Part shown: one piece after another, positions 34,053-44,800 of the stretch
How positions within the stretch are numbered: the first letter of the stretch is position 1
Layout: the number at the start of each line of letters is the position of its first letter
Source of the DNA: Dipteris shenzhenensis
Lineage: Eukaryota; Polypodiophyta; Polypodiopsida; Gleicheniales
DNA: 64,000 nt
NCBI GenBank assembly: GCA_047967505.1
Contig: CM106538.1
Strand: one strand, 5' to 3'
Notes under the pieces: generated by a model
Database searches by the model: none
What the model saw: the letters and a program-made list of their open reading frames with translations, nothing else
What the model was told of the DNA's origin: nothing
Translations under genes and position numbers: made by a program

Positions 34053-34077
34053 TAGTAGTTTGCATATACTTTGCCAT

Positions 34078-34255
34078 GTATATGCTTCTGTATGTCGGCT
34101 CGTTTGAGCAATTTTGTATCACCCTTTTCGAAAGGGTAATTTTGTAACAAACAATGTTGTATATCTTCAACATGTATATGTTTTTGTCGCTCGACTCGTT
34201 TGAGCGATTTTGTATCACCCTTTCCACAAGGGAAATTTTGTAACAAAAAACATTC
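34078..34255 (+). repeat. 96-bp tandem duplication
   Basis: Two units beginning GTATATGCTTCTGT (34078) and GTATATGTTTTTGT (34174). Both contain CTCGTTTGAGCRATTTTGTATC, ACCCTTTC and AAATTTTGTAACAAA. They lie in the 3' region of the CACTA copy. Confidence 0.85.
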
Positions 34256-34344
34256 TTTTGTAATTACTGAAAAAAAAGCATTAATGGGCAAAACAGGGCT
34301 TGCTATAGCCCTGTTAAGCCCCACTAATGTTTTTTTAAAGCTTC

Positions 34345-34523
34345 AGTTAATCGTTGCTATATAGCGATGTTTACCAGTGTCGCTATATAGTGACGTTTAC
34401 CAATGTCACTATATAGCGACACTTATATAGAGACTGTTATTTTTTGACGCTAATAGCAACATAAATACCGACCTTTGCATTCGTTTGAAAAAAAAAAAAT
34501 TAGTGTAAAAAAGGTCGGTATTT
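34345..34523 (+). repeat. CACTA subterminal repeats
   Basis: Three units of CGCTATATAGCGAYRTTTACCA type lie at about 34353-34430. An inverted pair follows, AAATACCGACCTTT (34463) and AAAAGGTCGGTATTTT (34509). Short clustered subterminal repeats are characteristic of CACTA elements. Confidence 0.7.
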
Positions 34524-34544
34524 TCGTTGAAAAAGGGCCTGTGC

Positions 34545-34553
34545 CTTGTAATG
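34545..34553 (+). repeat. CACTA element 3' terminus, mutated (CTTGTAATG)
   Basis: The complement reads CATTACAAGGCACAGGCCC then TTTTTCAACG, very close to the end at 8529 (CACTACAAGACACGGGCC) and to typical CACTA ends. One G-to-A change spoils the terminal CACTA. Confidence 0.72.
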
Positions 34554-34562
34554 AGTGAGGAT

Positions 34563-35552
34563 AAAAGATCTGAAGGCGGTTCTCATCATTAGGAGTCCAA
34601 GCAATGTGAGTCCCCACCATCCGAATCTCATGGGGGATCCCAAGGATCTCAGCACCATGAGGAATCCTAGCACGATGAAGGATCCAAGCACGATGAGGGG
34701 TCCTCTCAGTCCTTCCACACAACTAACCATGGAAGTAGAGAGGTCTCCCAAGAGGGGCAAAATAGTCCAGTCAATCCTGATCAATTGCCCCTCCCTCCTC
34801 CGTGGGGTCTTGGCGTGGAGCATCTAGACCAATAAGGGGAGCAAGAAAGGCAAAGAGAGGAGATGGAGAGATTACAGGGGCCATGACAAGAGGAAGTATT
34901 TGGCGGGCTCATAGATATAATGAACCTTGGCCCCAATCCTCCAACCAAGCAGACCGCACGAAAGAGCACCATCAATCCTCTGTGCCTTGATATTATCAGA
35001 TATGAGGAGCCTCTAGTACGAGCTGAGCAAGAGCCTTAGCCTGCTATCTCACAGCCTCGTGAAAAGGAAAAGAGACCAAGGACAAAGCAGATCCCTAGGT
35101 GCAAGAGGCCACCTTGAATGACCCAGCAGACACAGGAAGAGGAGTCTGAAGAGGTGGTTGCAAGGGAGGAGAGGTGAAAGAAGTTCAAAGCGGACAAGCG
35201 GCCATGGAGCCATGTCCAAAGGCTAGTGCAGGGTCCCCCAAAGATTAAGAGGTGCAAAAAATCAGGAGTGAAGGCACTTCAGGAGATCCACAAGTTCCAA
35301 ACCGCTGTGAACAATCTCATTCCCCGTGCACCCTTCCAGCATGTTGTACGTGAAATAGCACAACATTACAAGAGTGATGTGCGTTTCACTTCAGGCACTA
35401 TGGGAGCAATTCAGGAGGCAACAGAGTAGATGATAGTAGGTCTTTTTGAAGATGCAAACTTATGTGCTATCCATGCCAAAAGAGTAATAGTGATGGACAA
35501 GGACCTTGCACTCGCCAAGCGCATTTGCTCCAATGCCTCCCTTAGGCCTTAG
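34563..35552 (+). pseudogene. histone H3-like (possibly CENH3-like) pseudogene with extended N-terminal region
   Basis: A single reading frame, interrupted by stops, carries three histone signatures. TKQTARKST (34944-34970) equals H3 residues 3-11. RTKQIPRCKRP (35079 on) is a second H3-start-like piece. The histone fold runs from GVKALQEIHKFQ (35265) through LIPRAPFQHVVREIAQ, YKSDVRF and IQEATE to [19 protein letters not shown] and [11 protein letters not shown], ending at TAG 35550-35552. LIP rather than LIR and a long, variable tail recall CENH3, but loop 1 has no CENH3-type insertion. Upstream are Ser/His/Glu-rich repeats (HDEGSKHDEGSS). In-frame stops at 34833, 34884, 35037, 35115, 35175 and 35427 are TAA, TGA or TAG. 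Each could arise by C-to-T from Gln or Arg codons. The histone identity is firm; function today is unlikely. Confidence 0.8.
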
Positions 35553-35734
35553 ATGTTGTTTAGGTTCATTTGGTGTAACCTGAATCATTTTGTAAATCTC
35601 TACCCTTTGAGGCCAATGAATAAAAGATATTTTTATGTTCTATTACTGTTCTCATGTTATTATACATGTTACGTGTTGCTTTCCATCAGTTTATGCAAGT
35701 TCAGTGTGAATTTGAGTGGTCAAATGATGTTTTT

Positions 35735-35878
35735 TCACCGTGGTGCAGAAGGCAAATGTGTTCAGTATCGCGTGGGGAGCCCACAAGTCAAACAGGCCCC
35801 ATATGGACCATAGCGGGTTTTGCCATTTTTGGGCTCCCCGCACGATGCCAAACACATTTGCCTTCTGCCGCGTGGTGA
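35735..35878. repeat. hairpin element 1 (imperfect inverted repeat)
   Basis: The left arm (TCACCGTGGTGCAGAAGG, then CAAATGTGTT...GGGGAGCCCA) pairs with the right arm (TGGGCTCCCC...AACACATTTG, then CCTTCTGCCGCGTGGTGA). Arms are about 50-55 bp. The outer sequence matches hairpin 2 at 56918-57116. It lies between the convergent H3-like pseudogene and the family C gene. Confidence 0.85.
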
Positions 35879-36101
35879 GATTCTTACTAGATTGCTCAGA
35901 AATGACCATTATAGTGCAAATATTTATCTGATCGCATGCTTTTGAACAGAATAGTGAATGAAAATATTAATGCCAACAACAATTAAAGTTACAAAATACA
36001 ATGACAGTATAAAATAAAATTTGTAAAAGAACACAAAATGGGGCATTGTATAAAAAGCATAGATGTATTCATATAAAATAAAATTTCTATACAATAAGGC
36101 G

Positions 36102-37566
36102 TCAGAGCCTTTCTCTCTTCTCTAAAACATTGAGAACATCAGGCTTTGAATTCCCAAATACACTCCTAGCTCTAAACCTAGTCGATAGAGAGTCAATGCT
36201 ATTGTTGTTGCTGGCTAGGGACATGGATGCTACCGTCAATGCCATACCTTGAAAATTGGTCCTAAAGGCATAGAGGGCAACCATGCGGTTCACCAAAATG
36301 ACCTTGTCAGCATTGCGATTGATGTCAGCATGACCAATCACTCTTGACAAGGCCTTGCACTTCAGGAGGTCATCAGTGCCATGTGGAGAAAAATTTTTGT
36401 GGATAACCACAAAGTGCCCTTTTGCTTGGCCAAGGTAATGTGCCAGTGAGTGATGTCGGCCGAAGCTACTGTGAACAAGGCGTTGCCAAGATGAGAATAG
36501 GTCGACCTCAAATGCCTCCTGCAACAGTCCAACATTACATTAGAATTCCATTAAAGCAAAAGTATACCAAGAGAGAAGAAATTCAAAGCTCATAGTTTCT
36601 TACCACTATGGAGTCATCATGCTCAATCCCTTCCTCTTTGTTAATGAGGATGGATCCAGAGGCCTCCTCTGTTTGGAGTGAGATGTGGAGGCTTCTTCTA
36701 GAACATCAGGTAGGTCAGAGTAGATTGATGTCTCTACATCTTTGATTTGGGCCAGTGTTAAAGCAAGAACCTCTTCTATTGAATCATCTGCTCCCAAAAA
36801 CCCAGGTTCTTGCATTGTCGTGTCCACCTCGTATCCACACAAGATACCAAGAGCTTCATCCTCCCAGAGACCAAACATAACCTCTATTTCATGGAGAAAG
36901 AGGTATTGTTTCCCATCGACAAGAAGGGGAGCAAGAAACCATATCATTGTTGTGGGGTCAACAGAGGTGGTGCCCGAGGTGGATGGAACTTGAGAAGTAG
37001 AATGTGGTTCAGGAGGTCGTTGGAGCACTTCTAGGGCCAATGCAGCTTCCTGCTCCTCAACTTCTTCATATATGGGCTCTTCATTGTAGATATTGTGCTC
37101 AAAAAGGGTAGGGGCAGGGTCAAGGGCTTGAGGTCGAGGCCTCCTCTTCCATTTTTCCCTCCTGGAGAAGGAAAATAAAGGTCATTTCCTAGGATAGGAA
37201 CCTATTTCCTGTGTTTTCGATGACTCCACATGCTAGGAGGCCATCAGTGTCCACCTCCCTAAACCCTAGGGGTGTGAGCTGGGCTCTAAAGCGATCTAAA
37301 CGCTTCACGAACCTGGGTTTTTGATTGAACAAGTACTTCAAATAATCAATTGGGACCCATCTTTTTGTAGGCTCATCAAGTTGATATGCAAAACTCGCGA
37401 TGTAGTCTTGCATGTACTTGATGAGGTCTTCAAAATCATCTCGGGCTCCCAAGTAGGTGCCTAGGACATCTATGCTCTTATCAAAGACTGGAAATAACTC
37501 CTCCTCTCTATCAATTAATGGAGTATGGGAGATGAAATCATGGAAGGTAGACCTAGCAGAATCCAT
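36102..37566 (-). CDS. unknown three-exon gene, family C copy 1
   Basis: The exons read 37566-37202, 37161-36604 and 36518-36102. Exon 1 starts MDSARSTFHDFISHTPLIDR and contains DVLGTYLGARDDFEDLIKYMQ and KRWVPIDYLKYLF. Exon 2 is acidic, with LLVDGKQYLFLHEIEVMFGLWEDEALGILCG. Exon 3 has FGRHHSLAHYLGQAKGHFVV, NFSPHG, LKCKAL and ALTVASMSLASNNNSID. The first intron would be only 40 nt and exon 2 must shift frame before its EGIEHDDSIV end. The model is therefore provisional and this may be a lightly damaged copy. A TATATATA box lies about 70 bp upstream (37634-37643). Copy 2 is at 55177-56678. No known domain is recognised; repeat association suggests a transposon-borne gene. Confidence 0.55.
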
Positions 37567-37599
37567 GGTAGTTTGGTAGCTAGGAGAACTATGGCTATG

Positions 37600-37900
37600 A
37601 TAGTGAAACTTTGAAACTAAAGTAACTTTATAACCTATATATACCCAAATGTTCTAAATATAAAAAATAAAAAGAATTATAAATTTTTTGGGATTGACAT
37701 GAAACAAAACCATTCAAAACGTCAAAATCAATTGCACCACTATTAATTGGAAAATGTCAAAATCCACAATTGTTCCAGCCCACATTTTCTAGACAATCTT
37801 CAATATTGCAGGAGGGATAAAAGTGGCACTATGCATGAGCTTCTCTGCACGCTTTCCTACCTTTTCACCATTTAAGGTAAAGTGAAAGGACTCAGACCAC
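37600..37900. promoter_or_regulatory. upstream region of family C copy 1
   Basis: AT-rich. On the minus strand GGTATATATAGGTTATAAAG (near 37640) is a likely TATA region. It matches the spacing of the box before copy 2 in kind but not exactly. Confidence 0.45.
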
Positions 37901-39130
37901 CGATAACCGGTTTACATTTGTGCTTGTCGCCCAATCATGACTATCAGGTACCTCAAGTTCTTTGACTTCGTAGAAGAGGATGCCGATGTGCATGTAATGT
38001 TGTTTGAAAGTGCATGGCAAGCTAATGTTCCAATGGTGCAACAAATGGAACCCATCAAAATGGTGACATTTCTAGTGACTCTCCACAGCGTAGCTATGAT
38101 TTGGGCTGCACAATATGATATCACCCCATTCCCAAATTTTTCTACCCTTCTTGCAGCCTTTTTACTTCATTGTACCACATAGAAAAGATGGTGGTTCATG
38201 TCCTCACAAAGCTTGGATGTGTGGACCAATGAGATCTCACATTGGATAACTACGTCACCAAGTTTTGCACAATCGCTAGTCACCTACCACAAGCACAACG
38301 CCTCGCCTAGGAAATATTGAATTCCTACTTCATGCATGGCTTAAAGCAAAAACTAAAGCAAGCTATTGCCTCTTCAAATATGACAACGTTGAACTTTGAC
38401 AACCTTGTTGACGATGCTTGCCTTGCTGAACACATGCTAGTCCACATGAAGTGGTTCAATATGGTAGCATTGAAGTTTGAAAACCTTGTTGATGGTGCTC
38501 GTCTTGCTAAACACATGCTAGTACACATGAAGCGTGAACCATTGACCCATCGAGCTGACCACAACTTTGAGACACAGGCTCTGATGATAGTATTAGAGAT
38601 GAGAAAGCCTGCGAACATCATGAGCACAAAAGAGTGACCAAGAAACCCAAGATATCATCCATAGAATGTGGCCTTGCTAATGCTTGCTTGCTTGAAGATG
38701 GCACTAAGCCTCACTGCATCTATGTCATGGTGTTTGATGTACCAAATATTGCAACAACAGCCATGGACGAGAAGAATGTGGCCTCAATTAGCTATGGTGC
38801 CCCATATGACAAACGTCAACTCACACCATCGATGCCTATAGATACAATGCTTTGTGCATGACACCCTTGTTCTCATCAATTCCTGTCCAGCCATGGCCAT
38901 AGTGCTAGTTCAGGCACCGCTCGTAGAACCAGGTGCTGAGGACAAACCTATTGCCTTCATCAAAGATCAAATCGTGATCCTCTTGGCTAGATCATTTGTT
39001 ATTATTGTGATGTGCATGGCCACTGAAAGAGCGAGTGCAAGCTCTTCAAGAAACACTAGGTTGAGAGGGCCACGTTGCATGCTCACAATCCCATGCCTCT
39101 TTCTGCAACATGTCAAATACATAATGTATA
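37901..39130 (+). pseudogene. retrotransposon gag remnant
   Basis: 37937-38180 encodes a gag-like opening (VQQMEPIKMVTFLVTLHSVA). After frame breaks, 38317-38637 encodes FMHGLKQKLKQAIASSN and a duplicated unit (LNFDNLVDDACLAEHMLVHMK, then LKFENLVDGARLAKHMLVHMK). In another frame a zinc knuckle CYYCDVHGH-x4-C lies at 38997-39038 with a TGA inside. The position of gag helices before a CCHC motif supports gag; Ty3 or copia cannot be decided. Confidence 0.6.
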
Positions 39131-40839
39131 GAGGTGAGCCAGAAAATGTAGTGTTGACACTAGTGCCACTGCCAATGTGGTGAGAAGTTGATGAAGATCA
39201 GCTTGGGTCCCACATTATTGTCTAGCTGATCAGAGAAAAGAACAATGACCCAAATAATCGACCACCCACTTTGGTGTCTATTCTAACCCCTTGAAGACCA
39301 TGGCTATGATGACGACCACCACAAGGGAGATCCCCAAGCTCAACAACCCCATCAAGGCACCCGATTTGGTGTCTATTCTAACCCCTTGAAGACCACAGCT
39401 ATGACGACCACCATAGGGGAAATCCACAAGCTCAACGACCCCATTAAGGCACTATTTAAGAGGGAGGCCCAGCAATGCCCTGTCATAGAGACGTCTGCCA
39501 CCACTGCCAGCAAGCACTTGAGGCCAGACACAGACCACACGAGACTCTCCATCACCATGCCTCCCACCCAATTGACCATTCAAGTCAAGTTTCCCATCTA
39601 ATGTTGAGGTGGCTCACCGCTATGCCTAGTACCTCACAGAGTACCTGGCAATTGACTAGACAGAGCGCCTTTGCAAGGAGCTAGCACAAGCCAATAATAA
39701 GCTATAGAAATAAGAACAAGAGATGGCACATCTGTGACAAGAGTAACTCACCAGGGTCTCCCAACTATCATAGGAGATGGAAAGCCTCAAGGGTGAAGAG
39801 CATGTTTACATGCTGGAGAGCCTCCACAGGCAACATGCAAAATAACAACTCAAGCCCTCCTCTAGGATACTCAACTCTGCACCACCTAGAACACGATTGA
39901 AGGAACAATACCATGGATGCCGACACACTGACAAAGCTGCAAAAACTCATCATGGTAGAGCAAACCCATCAATGGAGACAACACATTGAGCACCTCCAGC
40001 TCATCCTAGCACTTGGCTCAAACAGATGGCAACTTTCTACTAAGACAATCTGAGCTAGATGCAAATGAGGCCAGCACTTTCGCTTTCCAACCATAAGGAC
40101 AAATTACAATAACTAAGCGAGACGGCCAGTCTTGCACCTAGGACCAAGATACTATGCCTATCCCAAATGCTATTGGCTAGAAGCACAGGAAACCATGTCC
40201 CTTACAAAGGGAAAATCCCCCATGCCCATAGAGCCTCCATGGATAGATGCCCTCCTCCTAGTCATTGGATTAGATGAAGAAACAAAGTCCCCTCGACTTT
40301 GGCTCCTACAAGAACACATTATGGCCCTCCAATCACAATTGGGATGATGCTAAGGACCAACTTAGGGTAGCTAAGCTGCATTTCACTCTCAAGTCCAAGA
40401 GTTAGATAGAGAAAGAGTATGAGCTAAAGTAGTAGACCAAGATGTTTGCACAAAGTAGCATAATCATGTAGAAGAGAAGAGCACAGATGAGGGTCCAAGG
40501 ACACCTAAGCCGAAGAGACAACGGATGATGAGTCACCACCTCTGGTCCAACTAGCAAAGAAGACCCCTCCTCTCCCTCCACCATAGGAGTGAGCACAGTA
40601 GCTTCCTCCCTCCACGATGGTTCACATCAAGTAGAGAACATAGCAGCTGGAAACAATGGTTTGCATATTGCGAACAAACAACAACCACCTTCTACTCGAG
40701 AAATAGCAGCAAAGACTTCTTGGAAACAACAGTTGGTCTTCAACCAACAGATTGTTGACAATGGTTGCATCAGCATCTTATGCTTTGCCTAGTTAACAAT
40801 ACACACACAGATTTGAGAACCCCCATGGTATTTGACACT
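39131..40839 (+). pseudogene. decayed retroelement-like region
   Basis: Short open stretches rich in Gln, Glu, Leu and Lys (39386-39684, 40132-40347) with many TAG stops. A tandem duplication GGTGTCTATTCTAACCCCTTGAAGACCA occurs at about 39271 and 39369. No diagnostic domain is found. It is probably the continuation of the gag-containing element, later interrupted by the copia element at 40840. Confidence 0.4.
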
Positions 40840-40844
40840 CTCCA

Positions 40845-41576
40845 TGTTAGATATCAATGCTCCACTCTCGTGTAACTACGTGGGAACCAGCTAACTCTAC
40901 TTGTAAGCCCCCCATATGAGGAGAAGGCATTTGAGTAGCTCGGTTATCCGGTAAGTCCTAGTTTAGACACCAGATGGGGGCCATATGTGGCCTGATGGCT
41001 GGATGGCTTCAGATAGATTTGGCACACCACCAACTAGGCTACATGTAAGTGCGGGAAGGCATCCCTTGACTGACCGCACTGAGGGTAGATGAAGCATTTC
41101 CCGAGGTAGCCCACTCTTGGGTTGCGGGGCCCGTTTGGAGCCTCAGATGATCTCGGATGGCTGTGGGCCGAACGGCGACCATAGGTCAGTTGCTCTGTTT
41201 TGCGCACCCGTTCTATCGTATGGTCGATGGCCTATTTCAGGACCGACTCCCAGTCAACTGTTTTGGGCAGACTGGGCCAGCCACCCAATTGAGCCTAACT
41301 GACTACGACTGGTGGCTATATAAGAGTAAGCCCGTGAAGCCCATTTCATCACTGGCTACAGCAACCCTAATTCCTTAGCATCCAGCCTCCGTCTTCTATT
41401 GTTTCCAGCATGCCATCGAAGCTTCTTTCACAGGAGCGCATGGTTGGGAGGCTACGCCATCTATTGTATCAGTTCTATAGTAATCAAAATTTTGATTCTC
41501 CATACTATCTTGTTTTCTCTGTTGCGTACGAGATCCTATTATTTGTTGAGCACAGACATTGTATTATTTTCTTACA
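40845..41576 (+). repeat. 5' LTR (732 bp)
   Basis: TGTTAGATATC...CTTACA, followed directly by the primer-binding site. A TATATAAGAGTAAGCCC box near 41318 is the likely promoter. Confidence 0.92.
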
Positions 41577-41859
41577 TGGTATCAGAGCCTGGACTCTAGC
41601 AAGAAGATTTGGTAGTGTGTTTCTATTTGCGAGCAGATTGTGAGAGATGGCCCAGCCCGCAAGACTGCAAATCCCACCATTCGGCGAAAGTAATCAAAAT
41701 TTTGATTCTCCATACTGAGCACAGACATTGTATTATTTTCTTACATGGTATCAAAGCCTGGACTCTAGCAAGAAGATTTGGTAGTGTGTTTCTATTTGCG
41801 AGCAGATTGTGAGAGATGGCCCAGCCTGCAAGACTGCGAATCCCACCATTCGGCGAAAG
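41481..41859 (+). repeat. tandem duplication of LTR end, primer site and leader
   Basis: 41481-41690 (LTR tail, TGGTATCAGAGCC at 41577, leader to CGGCGAAAG) is repeated at 41691-41859. The second copy lacks about 40 bp of LTR tail between short CATACT/TGAGCAC similarities and has a mutated primer site (TGGTATCAAAGCC). Confidence 0.9.
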
Positions 41860-44800
41860 TGGAAAGTTGGACGGCTTTAACTATCCTCTTTGGAAGTTCA
41901 AGATGAAGACCATCCTAAGCGCATAGAGCTTTGGGACACTGTACTCGGGTGGACGTGAGGCCGGTTGCGAGACTGGGATCCAGCCAATGCAGGACAACAG
42001 ATAGTACCAACTGTGGATGAGATTCTCAAGTGGACAAGAAGAAATGCAGATGCACTGTGTTCTATTGTCTGCAATGTTAGTGATTCCGTCATGGCGTTAA
42101 TTCAACATGTCACCACAACGGAGAAGGCATGGACGGTCTTAAAAAATCAGTACGAGACCACGAATCAGACACGGATTTAGAATCTGGAGACTCAACTCGC
42201 GAATGAGAAGTTGTCTGAGTGTGAAGCGGTAGAGAAGTTTATCACCAGGGTGAAGAATCTGCGCGATCAGATGACTGCGATTGGCATCACCATCACCAGT
42301 GAGAATCTAGCACGAAGGTGCATATCGATTCTCCCACCAAAGTACGACGGTCTTGTTACGGCGCTGAATACGTAGAACAAAAATTCGCCCCTCAACTTTG
42401 AGAATTTTAGTGCGATGCTTCTGGAGGAGGAGATGCGTCAAAAGATGAGGACTGGAGAAGATTCGGCTTTCTGGACCGGATCAAAGAAAGGTAAGGGTAA
42501 GGACTCTGGTAACCCATCTTCTTCTGATGATAAAAAGAGAAAGAAGAAGATCAAGTGCTTCTATTGCAACAAGGTAGGGCACAAGCAGAATGAGTGCCTA
42601 AAGAAGATTGCAGATGAGAAGAACGGAGTAAAGAAAGAGTCTAGCAACAGCACGCAGGCAGTACCGGTAGAGTTGTTCATCGCAATTAAGGAGATTTGCA
42701 CGGAGGCAGTTCATATACCTGCGGATGAACCGTGGATCATTGATAATGGTGCATCGCAAACACATGACCAGTCGGAAGGATTGGTATACCTCTCTACAAT
42801 CGGTAGTGAATGACATCATGGTAGCAGTCGGCAATGATGCAAAATGTCCAGCAAAAGGAAAAGGTATGATTGCTCTCAAGTTAGATGGAGTTGTAAAACA
42901 GTTGTCTCATGTTCTTTATATGCTAGATATCAAGAGGAACTTGTTGTCCATTTCTGCGATCATAGATCGGGACCTCGAAGTTCAATTTGATAAGAATGGT
43001 GCACAGATTCTCGATCTTCAAGGGAAGGTCATTGGTAAAGGTACACAGTGAAACAACATTTACGAACTCTCAGCTTTCAGTGCTCGAGCGGATGTGAAGA
43101 ACATTAAGCTGTGGCATGAGAGGTTTGGTCATCTAAACCTTAGTTCTTTGAAGGAGATGTATAAAAGTGGAATGATTGCAGACCTACCAGAAATTTCAAA
43201 TCTGCTCGATGTATGTGAAGCTTGCATGATGGGCAAGCAGCATCGGCAGCCCTTTCCTAAAGAGGCCAACAGGGCAAAGGCTCCTCTAGAGCTCGTTCAC
43301 ACGGACCTCTACAGAAAGATGGAGATGGAAGCTTTGGGTGATTCCTTCTACTTCATGACGCTGATCGACGACTACAGTAGAAGGATATGGATATACTTCC
43401 TGAAGACGAAAGATGAGGCTTTTAGTAGGTTCAAGGAATGGCATGTAATGGTCAAGAAAGAATCGGGGAGGAAGGGGAAGAAGCTGAGATCAGACAGAGG
43501 TGGAGAGTTCACATCGACTGAATTCGAAAGTTACTGCAAAAGTCATGGTATCAAGAGGCAGAAACCCCTGCCACATACATCACAGCAAAATGGAGTAGCA
43601 GAACGCAAGATGCATGTCATCTGCGAAATGGGCCAGAGTATGATGAAAGGGAAAGATTTGCCAAAGACTTTCTGGGGTGAAGCATGTAACACTGCAGTTT
43701 ACATTCTCAATCGTAGCTACACGAAGGCTGTGAACGGGATGACTCCATTGCAGGCCTTTTCTGGTAAGAAACCTTCAGCTGCACATTTAGAGCTTTTGGA
43801 TGTGACTGTTTTGTGCACGTCCCTGATGCTACTAGGACAAAATGGGAACCGAAGAGCCGGAAGTGTATTTTCTTGGGCTACAGTGAAGAGGAGAAGGGTT
43901 ACCGTCTCTATAACCCTGTTACCAAGAAGGTAATTGTAAGTCGCGATGTGGTCTTCTCAGAACAGCCGCATCAATTGGAGGAGGATGCTTCCTTCCCAGA
44001 CAACCAAGACTAGGATATCCATCCAGTACCGCCACCAACAGCAGACTGAACTCCCCCAACGGTGCTTGGGAGGATTCAAGACAAAGAAGATGAAGAAGAG
44101 CCTACAGAACCACAATGGCAACGGCCATTCCTGAAGTGGGTAAAGTAGCTTTTGGACGGCAAAGAACCTCCAACCATTGAGGAGGAACCATCTGAGCACC
44201 GCCAGTCCAAGAGATTAGAGGAGCAAAGAAGGGCGCAGGAACACTTGGTCAACTATGCTTTGATGACAGAAGTGATCTGTGCTGATGAACCCAAGTGTCT
44301 TGAAGAGGCACAGGGCGATGATAGGTGGATGGAGGCTATGCAGTCGGAGTATGGCTCCATAATGAAGAACAACACTTGGGACCTTGTGGATCGACCACCA
44401 AAACGCAAGGTAATCGGAACCAAGTGGGTGTACAAGACCAAGTACAAGTCCACCAATGGCACAAAGGAATTGCACAGGTACATGGTTTTGATTATCAAGA
44501 TACTTTTGCTCCCACAGCTCGACTAACCACAATTCGCAGTGTTTTGGCTTTAGCTGCCCAGGGAAGTTGGCTCGTGTTTCAGATGGATGTGAAATCCGCC
44601 TTTCTGAATGGAGATCTCAAGGAGGAGGTATACGTGGAACAACCACCAGGTTTTGAGATCCCTGGTTCAGAAGGTAAAGTTTGCAAACTGAAGAAGGCAC
44701 TTACGGGTTGAAGCAGGCCCCACGAGCGTGGTACCAGTGAATTGATGCCTACTTTCTGCAAAACTGGTTCAGGAGGAGCCCATCTGATGCAAATTTGTAT

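Noticed and set aside
34833-35429. Stop codons repaired by U-to-C RNA editing
   Set aside because: Such editing is known in organelles of some land plants. This is nuclear transposon-rich DNA, and methylation decay explains the same changes.
43094-43933. Functional integrase gene
   Set aside because: It is the intact integrase part of an otherwise stop-ridden copia element whose LTRs are strongly diverged.
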